From Clostridiales bacterium (GTDB taxonomy: Bacteria; Bacillota; Clostridia; Saccharofermentanales; Saccharofermentanaceae): a stretch of DNA of 64,000 nt. Positions 27,811 through 34,938 of this stretch are shown here, piece by piece; position 1 is the first letter of the stretch; every line of letters starts with the position of its first letter. Made by a program: the position numbers and the translations under genes. A model generated the notes under the pieces. It did no database searches, was not told the origin of the DNA, and saw only the letters and a program-made list of their open reading frames with translations. The DNA lies in assembly GCA_017529925.1 (NCBI GenBank), contig JAFXMZ010000022.1, positions 1 through 64,000 on the forward strand. Reading direction: 5' to 3'.

Positions 27811-28421
27811 CAGTCCAACATATCCTTCACAAACATAAGCAATTCATATTCCGATTCAACCACATTGTTGTAATTGCATTCCGTCCGTTTAATTGTTTTT
27901 GGATTTTTATTTTGCTTGCCCAAATACAAACACAATGACAAGAACTCGCGTATAAATCTGTTACTTATGGTTAATTGCGTTTTGTAATATCGTGGACTAT
28001 CAGAGATTTCTTTAGTTATGTTGATTATAGTTTTCATTTCTGTGAGTTTTAAAACATCAAATGTATATAATAGCTTGTTACCTTCTTCGAAAGGCTCAAA
28101 AATATCGCATAAAACCAGACAGTACATATCATCTTTACCAACAAGTGGATGCCATAAATATGCATTATTGATACAGGTACATGTATGTCTTTTTTTTATT
28201 GATAATAACATCAATCTCTCTAACAACTTAAGGCACGCATCTTCTTCTTTTTCGTAATGACCAATAATATGAATCTCGCCTCGTTCACTATAATACACAT
28301 TCCAAAAACCGTTACTATAATCAATACAATATGAATCATTCGGTTTACCTCCGTTTAACGAATAAAACCGCTTTGGGTAATCGTTAATATCGAGAATTTC
28401 GCTCAATTCTTTTATATTCAT
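27810..28421 (-). CDS. putative Imm59-like immunity protein
   Basis: A 203-residue soluble protein. The N-terminal 75 residues ('YSLNGGKPNDSYCIDYSNG', then 'WNVYYSERGEIHIIGHYEKE') resemble the Imm59 family of immunity proteins found beside polymorphic toxins, with the 'GG.PN..YCI...G.W.VYYSERG' pattern I associate with that family. The remaining residues are not recognised. Codon use and base composition are much more AT-rich than the flanking chromosome, a usual sign of transfer. A strong Shine-Dalgarno site (GGAGGAGG) precedes the ATG. No intact toxin gene is adjacent; the genes upstream on the same strand are small and membrane-like. The family call is from memory and needs a profile search. 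Confidence 0.55.
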   Translation of the reverse strand: MNIKELSEILDINDYPKRFYSLNGGKPNDSYCIDYSNGFWNVYYSERGEIHIIGHYEKEEDACLKLLERLMLLSIKKRHTCTCINNAYLWHPLVGKDDMYCLVLCDIFEPFEEGNKLLYTFDVLKLTEMKTIINITKEISDSPRYYKTQLTISNRFIREFLSLCLYLGKQNKNPKTIKRTECNYNNVVESEYELLMFVKDMLD

Positions 28422-28532
28422 CTGATGATATATACCTCCTCCAATGATCCAGCATTTAATAATTCTTGTATAGAATCAAAAAAGTAGTATTGCGTACCCC
28501 GTTGTTAGATGCTCCCTTACAATCTGTTGTGT

Positions 28533-29087
28533 TCAATGATATTTGTTAAAGTTATTCTTTATTCTTTCTAATATAAACTTATCAGTCATCATTAACTGGA
28601 ACAAAGAATACATGCCTATTATTGCAAGAGGTATGTTTACATAAAGATTCACAGGAAGTGACATTACAATAAAAAAGCAAATAGGTATCAAAATAATATG
28701 AAAGAATTGCACAAAGAGAATTGTTTTCATCCTGACTGCAACAAACAAAGAAATCCCGATAATGAATATAGCACAGTAACTCATGTAATCGTAAACTGAA
28801 CGATCAGTTGAGTTAGTTGTACGAAAAAAATTAGAATAATATAGTAGGTTCATTTCAAGTACCGCAACTGCAACTACAGTTTGTATCTCAGGACAAAAAA
28901 CTCGATATTTATCCGTTTCCTGAAAAAATAATGTAGTTGAATTAACAAATATACTAAATAGCAATACTACAACCATGCAGATTGTCGTTACTAAAAATGA
29001 GCAGATTAGATTCCAATGCATCACGTCTAGCATTGCCACAATACTAACAACGATAAGGTATAACCATATAATATGCCTATTATTCAT
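28533..29087 (-). CDS. small polytopic membrane protein, unknown function
   Basis: A 184-residue protein with about six hydrophobic segments and no family that I recognise. The ATG at 29087 is preferred to one at 29123 because GAAGGAG lies seven bases upstream of it, and it then overlaps the stop of the preceding ORF by eight bases, typical of coupled genes. It is AT-rich like its neighbours. The second copy of the 23-bp direct repeat lies inside its 5' part, at about residues 24-31 ('HWNLICSF'). It may belong to an immunity or defence-like island together with the Imm59-like gene, but nothing in its own sequence says so. Confidence 0.6.
   Translation of the reverse strand: MNNRHIIWLYLIVVSIVAMLDVMHWNLICSFLVTTICMVVVLLFSIFVNSTTLFFQETDKYRVFCPEIQTVVAVAVLEMNLLYYSNFFRTTNSTDRSVYDYMSYCAIFIIGISLFVAVRMKTILFVQFFHIILIPICFFIVMSLPVNLYVNIPLAIIGMYSLFQLMMTDKFILERIKNNFNKYH
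28995..29017 (+). repeat. 23-bp direct repeat, copy 2
   Basis: Perfect match of 23 bases to 27788-27810, in the same orientation. This copy is inside the coding region of the small membrane protein. Together the copies bracket about 1.2 kb that contains the Imm59-like gene and most of the membrane-protein gene. Confidence 0.9.
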
Positions 29088-29457
29088 TGTTTTCTCCTTC
29101 GTCAGCAATCTCATATAAGTCAATCAAAGCTGGTATATAAGACGGCGGACACCTTAATATTTTAGATAATAAAATGTAATAAGTATCTAAGAATAAGTCT
29201 CCAAATCCTCCTATGACATCACGTAAATACTCATTATCAGTCTTATTCGCAAACACTCTTAATGATACTCCAATCGGAAGTAAAAACGGACTTAAATCAA
29301 ATCCCATTAAAGATTTTCCTTCGATCCATGCGTCTGCTCCTTCAGAAGTCCTGACGAATACCAAGAAGAAGCCGAAGGGGAAGAAAGGAACCGTACATAC
29401 GAATAACGCATATAAATACCCTCCTTGCTGTTGTCCAGCAAAGAGGGTACATATCAC
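29080..29457 (-). CDS. 125-residue hypothetical ORF, possibly a gene remnant
   Basis: An open frame with a GTG start and no recognisable homology. Residues 10-36 and 45-60 are hydrophobic; the C-terminal half ('DVIGGFGDLFLDTYYILLSK') looks like an ordinary folded protein. The 3' end overlaps the next gene by eight bases, which supports real translation of at least the C-terminal part. The first codons, however, coincide with a 14-bp stem hairpin (29417-29449), and no good ribosome site precedes the GTG. Either translation starts further in, or this is the 3' remnant of a longer gene that was cut near 29.4 kb. Confidence 0.4.
   Translation of the reverse strand: MICTLFAGQQQGGYLYALFVCTVPFFPFGFFLVFVRTSEGADAWIEGKSLMGFDLSPFLLPIGVSLRVFANKTDNEYLRDVIGGFGDLFLDTYYILLSKILRCPPSYIPALIDLYEIADEGENNE
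29417..29449 (-). repeat. 14-bp stem inverted repeat
   Basis: TACCCTCCTTGCTG (29417-29430) can pair with 29436-29449 around a 5-nt loop. The single mismatch on the plus strand becomes a G-T pair on the minus strand, so the minus-strand RNA folds better. It lies 42 bases beyond the stop of the surface-protein gene on that strand and may be its terminator, although the following sequence has only short T runs. Confidence 0.6.
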
Positions 29458-29490
29458 TTCGGGGGTTCCGTAATATTAATACCGAGTTCT

Positions 29491-31374
29491 TCAGTTATCG
29501 TTGATCCTCTTCTTCGGCTTTAAGGCAACCGCCAGTATGATCACCGCTGCAGATAAGGATACTGTACCTCCGATAAATGATACGGTATCCATGCTCTCAC
29601 CAGTGGCAGCCACCAGCGAATCGGGGTTCTTGGATCCGCCATCGCTCTGTCCTTCCTTCACGGTGAAAGTGACGATGACTTCACCGTCATCGAACACCAC
29701 CGTAACCTTGTGTTCTCCCTTGTCAAGCTTATCGAGCATCGAATGCTTGAGGCGGATTATGGTACTTCCGGGCTCGGAGGTGAATTCGTCATCATCAAGC
29801 TCATTATCGTCGATCTTCACTGTCCCCGTAAAATGGGAATAACAGTTTTCATCATCGCCGGAACGCTTGATCGTTATAGTATAATCCTTGTCGCTTCCGA
29901 TGACATACTCACCGCCTTCTCCGGAACTCACGATATAAATAGCGTCTACTGCTGATGTCGTGCCCTCCGTGGGATCCGATGTGTCTGGATCAGTCGTGGC
30001 GGGATCAGTTGCAGAGGGGTTCGTCTCGGCGGGGTCGGTCGCAGTGGGATCTGTCGCAGTGGGATCTGTTTCCGTAACATCGGATTCTTCAGGTCCAGGC
30101 GTCAGCTTGGGAATGTTCCTGGATTCGGTGTGGTCAGGATCATTAAGACATGTCCTTACTTCCAGTCCATCCTCATCAACAGTAGCGGGAGTAACCTCGA
30201 CCCAGTCACCCCAATTGTGCCCCGTTGCTTCTATGACCTCAACAACTTCTTCATTGCATTCGGTACAGGTATATGTCTTTGATCCGTCCTCGGTGCAGGT
30301 AGCATCCACTATCACCGCATCATCACCTTCAACATGCACCGATTCGGTCTCGATGGCAATGCCGTCCGCAAGGCCATAGACTTTTTCATCCGATAACACT
30401 CCGCCTACTACGGTGATATGATCTCTGAAATCATCGGGAAGATAATAACCCCACGCCGCCGAGACAAAACAGGTGGCCGTACAGGGAGTTCCTCCGACAA
30501 CGGTGGTCTCATCACCTTCTATTTCCAATCCATCTATTCTCCAGCTACTAAATATAATATCGAAGTCATTGAAAGCTATTCCTCCGGTGGCAGTTAATAC
30601 GGGAGCCGGATCAGCCTGCCAGGTACTGTTTCTGTATCTGGCCCTTAGATCGGTGCCGCACACGAGGGGATCCAAGGTAATGACCGCATCGGTCACAGGT
30701 CTTGCCCATAAAGCATAGAAAGTAACCTCTTCACCCATGCGACTGCTTGACAGGTACATGTCCTCCTGATTGAATTCAGTCTGGTCGGAATAATCATCCA
30801 GGGGCTTCAGACCGATATCAAACATATAGCGCTCATCGTCATCCATAGGATCGTCGATCTCATAATCATATCTGTTAAGGAAAGCAGACTTTGCACCTTG
30901 CAAATGATTGTACACCGGATCACCGGCAAGATAAGTAAATGAGACAACGGATCCATTCACCGTAAACTCGGGAACATCCGAGAAATACTTTTCAACGAAG
31001 TCCTCGTGTCCCGCACCGAAATCAACATTAACGATATTGATCAGCTTGAATGTGGCACTAATGGTCACATCCGACGCCGGCATAAAAAAGCAAAAATAAT
31101 CATCCTGACCCGAAGCATTGTACGTCTCACCGTCGGAAGTGGTATATGTGAGAGTATCAGTCTTATAGTAGACGTCCGGAGTTACATTCACTTCCACAAA
31201 TACACCCTCGGCGGCAGTCTGCGTGTCAACCGATATCTCGCCATGTTCTATGGAATCATCGATCGTTATGGTATATTCCGGTCCGTCAGTATCATCTGCA
31301 ATCAACGCATTCGAGAAAATACCGAAGATCAATGTAGCCGCAACGACTGCGGCAAGCCACTTTTTCTTTCTCAT
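29491..31374 (-). CDS. large surface protein with C-terminal membrane anchor
   Basis: A 627-residue secreted protein. Residues 1-26 form a signal peptide ('LAAVVAATLIFGIFSNALIA'). A beta-rich N-terminal domain has the pattern of bacterial repeat domains in Clostridia surface proteins. Residues about 365-425 carry the Cys-containing 'CTEDGSKTYTCTEC' and 'ATGHNWGDW' motifs common in that group. A Thr/Pro/Asp linker of 'DPTATDP' repeats follows at about 430-470, then another beta domain, and the C-terminus reads 'AATGESMDTVSFIGGTVSLS' plus a hydrophobic helix and 'KPKKR'. That end resembles a cell-wall sorting signal without a clear LPXTG, so it may be a plain membrane anchor. The start has a strong AGGAGG site. 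Base composition returns to the chromosomal type here. Ligand and role are unknown. Confidence 0.8.
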   Translation of the reverse strand: MRKKKWLAAVVAATLIFGIFSNALIADDTDGPEYTITIDDSIEHGEISVDTQTAAEGVFVEVNVTPDVYYKTDTLTYTTSDGETYNASGQDDYFCFFMPASDVTISATFKLINIVNVDFGAGHEDFVEKYFSDVPEFTVNGSVVSFTYLAGDPVYNHLQGAKSAFLNRYDYEIDDPMDDDERYMFDIGLKPLDDYSDQTEFNQEDMYLSSSRMGEEVTFYALWARPVTDAVITLDPLVCGTDLRARYRNSTWQADPAPVLTATGGIAFNDFDIIFSSWRIDGLEIEGDETTVVGGTPCTATCFVSAAWGYYLPDDFRDHITVVGGVLSDEKVYGLADGIAIETESVHVEGDDAVIVDATCTEDGSKTYTCTECNEEVVEVIEATGHNWGDWVEVTPATVDEDGLEVRTCLNDPDHTESRNIPKLTPGPEESDVTETDPTATDPTATDPAETNPSATDPATTDPDTSDPTEGTTSAVDAIYIVSSGEGGEYVIGSDKDYTITIKRSGDDENCYSHFTGTVKIDDNELDDDEFTSEPGSTIIRLKHSMLDKLDKGEHKVTVVFDDGEVIVTFTVKEGQSDGGSKNPDSLVAATGESMDTVSFIGGTVSLSAAVIILAVALKPKKRINDN

Positions 31375-31401
31375 AACCCCTCCTGTTTTCAGAACTTCAA
31401 T

Positions 31402-31444
31402 AACTCTTTGACTTTAACACAAACAGGTTGTTTCTCAAAGAGTT
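31402..31444. promoter_or_regulatory. inverted repeat upstream of the surface-protein gene
   Basis: A 10-bp perfect inverted repeat (AACTCTTTGA at 31402-31411, TCAAAGAGTT at 31435-31444) with a 23-nt spacer, 28-70 bases before the start codon on the minus strand. A smaller AAACA/TGTTT repeat lies inside the spacer. It may be an operator or a 5'-UTR hairpin. Confidence 0.45.
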
Positions 31445-31804
31445 TTGACTCTTGCCGTGATGCACCTGATCCGCACCTTATAATGCGGATTATAACAATC
31501 ATGAACAACGAAGCGATCTCGTAAGGCTAAACGTTCTGTAAACAAACAGTAAACTGTCAACCTGTCAGCGGTCTTCTCGATAACCAATAATCATGCATTC
31601 AGAGTAGCCTTCAATGCCAGGCTGATAGCAGCCGGCGTAGACGGAAATGAACGTTGCCTGATACTTGGTCATTCGATGCAGACCAACGAGAGACACTACT
31701 CATTTGGAGACAAAAGGCGTATTGAAGATGTGAGAAACAAGCTGAATATGTGTAAAATCGTGTAAGAACAAGTGTTTTTCATCCATCTTCATCCGCTTTA
31801 TGGC

Positions 31805-31840
31805 AAAAAAACAGAGGCCCCGAAAGTCTCGAACCCCCTG
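31805..31840 (-). terminator. terminator downstream of tRNA-Arg
   Basis: On the minus strand CAGGGG (complement of 31835-31840) pairs with CCTCTG (complement of 31812-31817), with one G-T pair, and is followed by seven T residues. It starts eight bases after the encoded CCA of the tRNA. Confidence 0.6.
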
Positions 31841-31847
31841 ATCTTAC

Positions 31848-31924
31848 TGGTGTTCGCGAGCGGATTCGAACCGCTGGCCTTCCGCTTAGGAGGCGGACGC
31901 TCTATCCTGCTGAGCTACGCAAAC
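31848..31924 (-). tRNA. tRNA-Arg(CCU)
   Basis: A complete cloverleaf read by eye. The acceptor GTTTGCG pairs with CGCGAAC (one G-T pair), the D arm is GCTC/GAGC, the anticodon stem TCCGC/GCGGA holds the loop CTCCTAA with anticodon CCT, and the T arm is AGCGG-TTCGAAT-CCGCT. The CCA end is encoded. It decodes AGG, which this genome uses heavily for arginine. It borders the AT-rich accessory region, and tRNA 3' ends are common integration sites, but no integrase or repeated tRNA end is seen here. Confidence 0.95.
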
Positions 31925-31982
31925 AAACGCGAACATGATTATATCATTATGATCCCAAAACATCAAATGGAAAGTCATGTAT

Positions 31983-32015
31983 AAAAAAGAACCCAGCTTC
32001 CCTGAGGAAACTGGG
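31983..32015 (-). terminator. terminator downstream of yhaM
   Basis: A 10-bp stem (31992-32001 with 32006-32015) with a 4-nt loop. The one plus-strand mismatch is a G-T pair on the minus strand, and the stem is followed there by TTCTTTTTT. It lies about 117 bases beyond the yhaM stop. Confidence 0.8.
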
Positions 32016-32131
32016 CAAACCGTATATAGAGAGGGGAACGGTTTTAAAAGATGTCATAGACATCATAATGATTATAAAATAAATATAATAAAGGGCAAGA
32101 GTTTCTTTTATTGATTTTGATCAAAAATGAT

Positions 32132-33118
32132 TTACATTTCGCTGAAAGCGGAATCGATCAGGTCATCTGAAACAAACGGAGGCCGGAATACCTTCTGATT
32201 CTCAAGACCGAAATACTTGTCCGTTGAAAGATCTCCGGGAGAAGTCTTTTTGTAGGCATCCTCGAACTGATAGAGCCTGGCATCCATCGTGTCTATCAGG
32301 TGAAGTGCCTGAGCTTCGATGGTAGCTGGTGTCGTTATCGCGCCATATTCAAGAAGACCGTGATGTGATGCGACCATATGGAGCAGCGAAAGGAGCCTCT
32401 CCTTATCCGGTGAATATGAAGATGCTGCTCTTTCTATCATCTTCATGCCGAGATATGTATGTCCGAACATCCTGCCGTTAGGCGTATAATCAGCCTCTCC
32501 GAGCTTTGATGAGAGCTCCGAGAGCTTCCCTATATCGTGTATGGCAGCGCCGCAAACCAGGAGCTCGCGGTCGATCATCTTATATACATCGCAGATCTTC
32601 ATAGCGGTCTCTGTCATCCTGAGACTGTGGAAGAGAAGTCCGGAATAGATCGCATGGTGGACGGACTTTGCAGCAGCATGTGTCATAAAGCTGTCTTTAT
32701 ATGTATCAAGGAGTCCCAGGGTCATGGAAGCGATCGAATGAGGATCGGAAGAGGAGGGAAGAGAGGAGATGATCCCTGTCAGCCTGCCGAACATATCTGA
32801 TGCGGGATATGGTGCTCTTATGATGAAGTCTTCGACAGACAGGGAGCTGTCGGCCGAAGGCGCTACGGATTTAACGTCATATGTCAGAGCGCCGTTGTAG
32901 ATCTTTGTATTTATGGAAACATCGACGATCTTCGGTGCATCAAAGCCGAGCTGTTCGGTCTTCCTGTCCCACATTTTCGCCGTGATCTCCGAAAAACCGT
33001 CTGAGAGCTTCATCTCGATAAAAGGCTTTCCGGAGGCTGTTGTCTTCTGTGCTGTCATCTTAAGGAGAAGTGTCGTATCGTAGCTGTTATTCTCCTTCAT
33101 ATCGGTAAATTTGATCAT
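32132..33118 (-). CDS. yhaM: 3'-5' exoribonuclease YhaM family
   Basis: A 328-residue protein with an N-terminal OB-fold ('KPFIEMKLSDGFSEITAKMW' at about residues 35-54) and a C-terminal HD domain ('AAIHDIGKLSELS' at about residues 193-205, with further His residues in 'HTYLGMKMIERA' and 'MVASHHGLLEYGA'). This layout and length match Bacillus YhaM, a single-strand-specific 3'-5' exonuclease that also trims RNA ends. It is transcribed alone, divergent from the ACT-domain gene, with a terminator downstream. The HD metal ligands look intact. Confidence 0.88.
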   Translation of the reverse strand: MIKFTDMKENNSYDTTLLLKMTAQKTTASGKPFIEMKLSDGFSEITAKMWDRKTEQLGFDAPKIVDVSINTKIYNGALTYDVKSVAPSADSSLSVEDFIIRAPYPASDMFGRLTGIISSLPSSSDPHSIASMTLGLLDTYKDSFMTHAAAKSVHHAIYSGLLFHSLRMTETAMKICDVYKMIDRELLVCGAAIHDIGKLSELSSKLGEADYTPNGRMFGHTYLGMKMIERAASSYSPDKERLLSLLHMVASHHGLLEYGAITTPATIEAQALHLIDTMDARLYQFEDAYKKTSPGDLSTDKYFGLENQKVFRPPFVSDDLIDSAFSEM

Positions 33119-33162
33119 GGATCCGCTGCTTCCTGTTCTTTTATATTAAAATATATTCGATT

Positions 33163-33192
33163 TTATCATATAGATATCCGTTATGTTATAAT
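33163..33192 (+). promoter_or_regulatory. promoter of the ACT protein/PLP lyase genes
   Basis: TATAAT (33187-33192) with TTATCA (33163-33168) as a weak -35 at an 18-bp spacing, ending 29 bases before the start codon. The ribosome site GGAGGTG is at 33211-33217. Confidence 0.5.
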
Positions 33193-33221
33193 CCTAGTAT
33201 AAATGTTTTCGGAGGTGCTGT

Positions 33222-33653
33222 ATGTCAGTAAAACAGATCAATGTCTTTCTCGAGAATCAGTCGGGCAGGCTTGCAGAAGTTACAAGAGGACTTTCAAAGA
33301 ACAGGATCGACATCAGGGCACTTTATATCGCTGATACGACAGAATACGGCATCCTGAGAATGCTCGTTGACCAGCCTGATGAGGCCCAGGCCGTTCTTCA
33401 GAACCTGGGATTTACCGTTAGCCAGACTTCGGTCATCGCCGTCGCTATCCCGGATACTCCCGGTACGCTCGATAAGGTGCTGAAGATATTGTCAGATAAT
33501 GACATCTCACTTGAATATCTCTATGCATTCGTAGGAAGAGCTTCGTCCGATGCTGTTGTCGTCATTAGGGTTGATGATCCCAAGAAGGCTCTTGAGTATT
33601 TCGAACAGGCAGGTGTCAAGGTCCTCGACGACAAGGAGGTATACGGCATCTGA
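33222..33653 (+). CDS. tandem ACT-domain protein
   Basis: A 143-residue protein made of two ACT domains (about residues 1-68 and 70-140: 'INVFLENQSGRLAEVTRGLS' and 'VAIPDTPGTLDKVLKILSDN'). ACT domains bind amino acids and regulate linked enzymes. The stop codon overlaps the start of the PLP-enzyme gene by one base, so the two are co-translated. A role as sensor or regulatory partner for that enzyme, or for amino-acid metabolism generally, is inferred from the coupling. The ligand is not evident. Confidence 0.88.
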   Translation: MSVKQINVFLENQSGRLAEVTRGLSKNRIDIRALYIADTTEYGILRMLVDQPDEAQAVLQNLGFTVSQTSVIAVAIPDTPGTLDKVLKILSDNDISLEYLYAFVGRASSDAVVVIRVDDPKKALEYFEQAGVKVLDDKEVYGI

Positions 33654-34906
33654 TGGATATTGATGCATACAGGAAATACGGTGTATCCGACAAGGCAGCT
33701 TCTCTGGCACAAAAGGCCGAGGAAGCTGTTCTTCCTGTTTATGGAAAGATAGATGAGATAACGGAATATAACCAGCTGAAGGTCCTGAATGCCTTCAGGG
33801 AGGCCAGATTTTCCGAAGTTCACCTCGGCGGTACGACAGGTTACGGCTATGATGATATAGGAAGAGAGAAGATCGAGGAGATATTTGCCAGGGTGTTCGG
33901 TGCGCAAAAGGCTTATGTCAGGATGCAGATCAGCTCCGGAACGCAGGCAATATCATCGATGCTCTACGGCCTGCTCCGCCCCGGAGACACTATGCTCTCC
34001 GTCACGGGAAGACCTTATGATACTCTTGCATCGACTATCGGGCTCTCGGAAGAGACTTATGATGGTTCTCTGATAAATTTCGGGATCTCGTATGAGGAAG
34101 TCGATCTTAAGGATAACGGTGACCCCGACCTTGATGCTATCAGATCGAAGATAACTGACAGCACTAAGCTGGTTTTTATCCAGAAGTCCAGGGGATATAC
34201 GGGAAGGCGTTCGCTCCGTGTAAGTGACATAGAGGCTGTTGCGGATCTCTGTCACTCGATCAGGAAAGACATCATCGTGGCAGTGGATAACTGCTATGGA
34301 GAGTTTACGGAGACCAGGGAACCCTGTGAGGTCGGCGCTGACATCTGCGCAGGATCCCTCATCAAGAATCCGGGCGGCGGGATCTGTAAGACAGGAGCAT
34401 ATATAGCGGGAAGGGAAGATCTCGTGGAGAAGGTCGCATGCAGGATAACTGCGCCGGGACTCGGAAGCCATGTTGGTCCTTCGCTGGGTTTTAACAGGGA
34501 TATCGCACAGGGCCTCTTCATGGCGCCCCATATCGTAGCCGAATGTCTCAAGGGAGCAGTCTTTGCTTCTGCGATGTTCGAGCTTGCGGGAATAAAGACA
34601 TCTCCTTCATATACGGAGGACAGAGGCGATATCGTACAGACTGTCATTTTCGAGCAGCCTGATAAGCTGGTTGATTTCTGCACCAGGATACAGAACTGTT
34701 CGCCGGTCGACTCCTTTGTTACTCCCGAACCGTGGGATATGCCGGGATATGATGACCAGGTGGTCATGGCCGCGGGCGCATTTACCCAGGGAGCTACGAC
34801 GGAGCTTTCGTGTGACGGCCCGATCAAGCCGCCCTATATCGCATATCTGCAGGGAGGACTTGCAAGAGAACAGGCAAAGCTTGCAGTAATGCTCTCGTTG
34901 TCATAA
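33653..34906 (+). CDS. methionine gamma-lyase family PLP enzyme
   Basis: A 417-residue PLP-dependent enzyme of the family once called 'aluminium resistance protein' (Met_gamma_lyase family). The family fingerprint is present: 'LNAFREARFSEVHLGGTTGY' early, 'VRMQISSGTQAISSML' for the PLP phosphate site, 'AVDNCYGEF' with the conserved Asp, and the Schiff-base lysine in 'GSLIKNPGGGI' (about residue 242). Members are related to C-S lyases; the true substrate is not well established. In many Bacillota this gene lies near hfq/miaA; here it is coupled instead to an ACT-domain gene by a one-base overlap. The next gene starts 32 bases downstream. Confidence 0.87.
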   Translation: MDIDAYRKYGVSDKAASLAQKAEEAVLPVYGKIDEITEYNQLKVLNAFREARFSEVHLGGTTGYGYDDIGREKIEEIFARVFGAQKAYVRMQISSGTQAISSMLYGLLRPGDTMLSVTGRPYDTLASTIGLSEETYDGSLINFGISYEEVDLKDNGDPDLDAIRSKITDSTKLVFIQKSRGYTGRRSLRVSDIEAVADLCHSIRKDIIVAVDNCYGEFTETREPCEVGADICAGSLIKNPGGGICKTGAYIAGREDLVEKVACRITAPGLGSHVGPSLGFNRDIAQGLFMAPHIVAECLKGAVFASAMFELAGIKTSPSYTEDRGDIVQTVIFEQPDKLVDFCTRIQNCSPVDSFVTPEPWDMPGYDDQVVMAAGAFTQGATTELSCDGPIKPPYIAYLQGGLAREQAKLAVMLSLS

Positions 34907-34938
34907 ACTCTCATATAGCATTATCAAGGATAAGGGAT

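Larger units (their letters stand above)
31375..31847. other. intergenic region without a clear gene
   Basis: This stretch between the surface-protein gene and the tRNA holds the inverted repeat at 31402-31444, a possible short ORF on the minus strand (31565-31672, 35 codons, starting MTKYQATFISVYAG) that looks like the 3' end of a lost gene, and the tRNA terminator at 31805-31840. I see no other support for coding. Confidence 0.6.

Noticed and set aside
29960..30080. Short tandem repeats (GTGGGATCTGT-like units) that could suggest a CRISPR array
   Set aside because: They encode the 'DPTATDP' linker of the surface protein, have no spacers of constant length and keep the reading frame.
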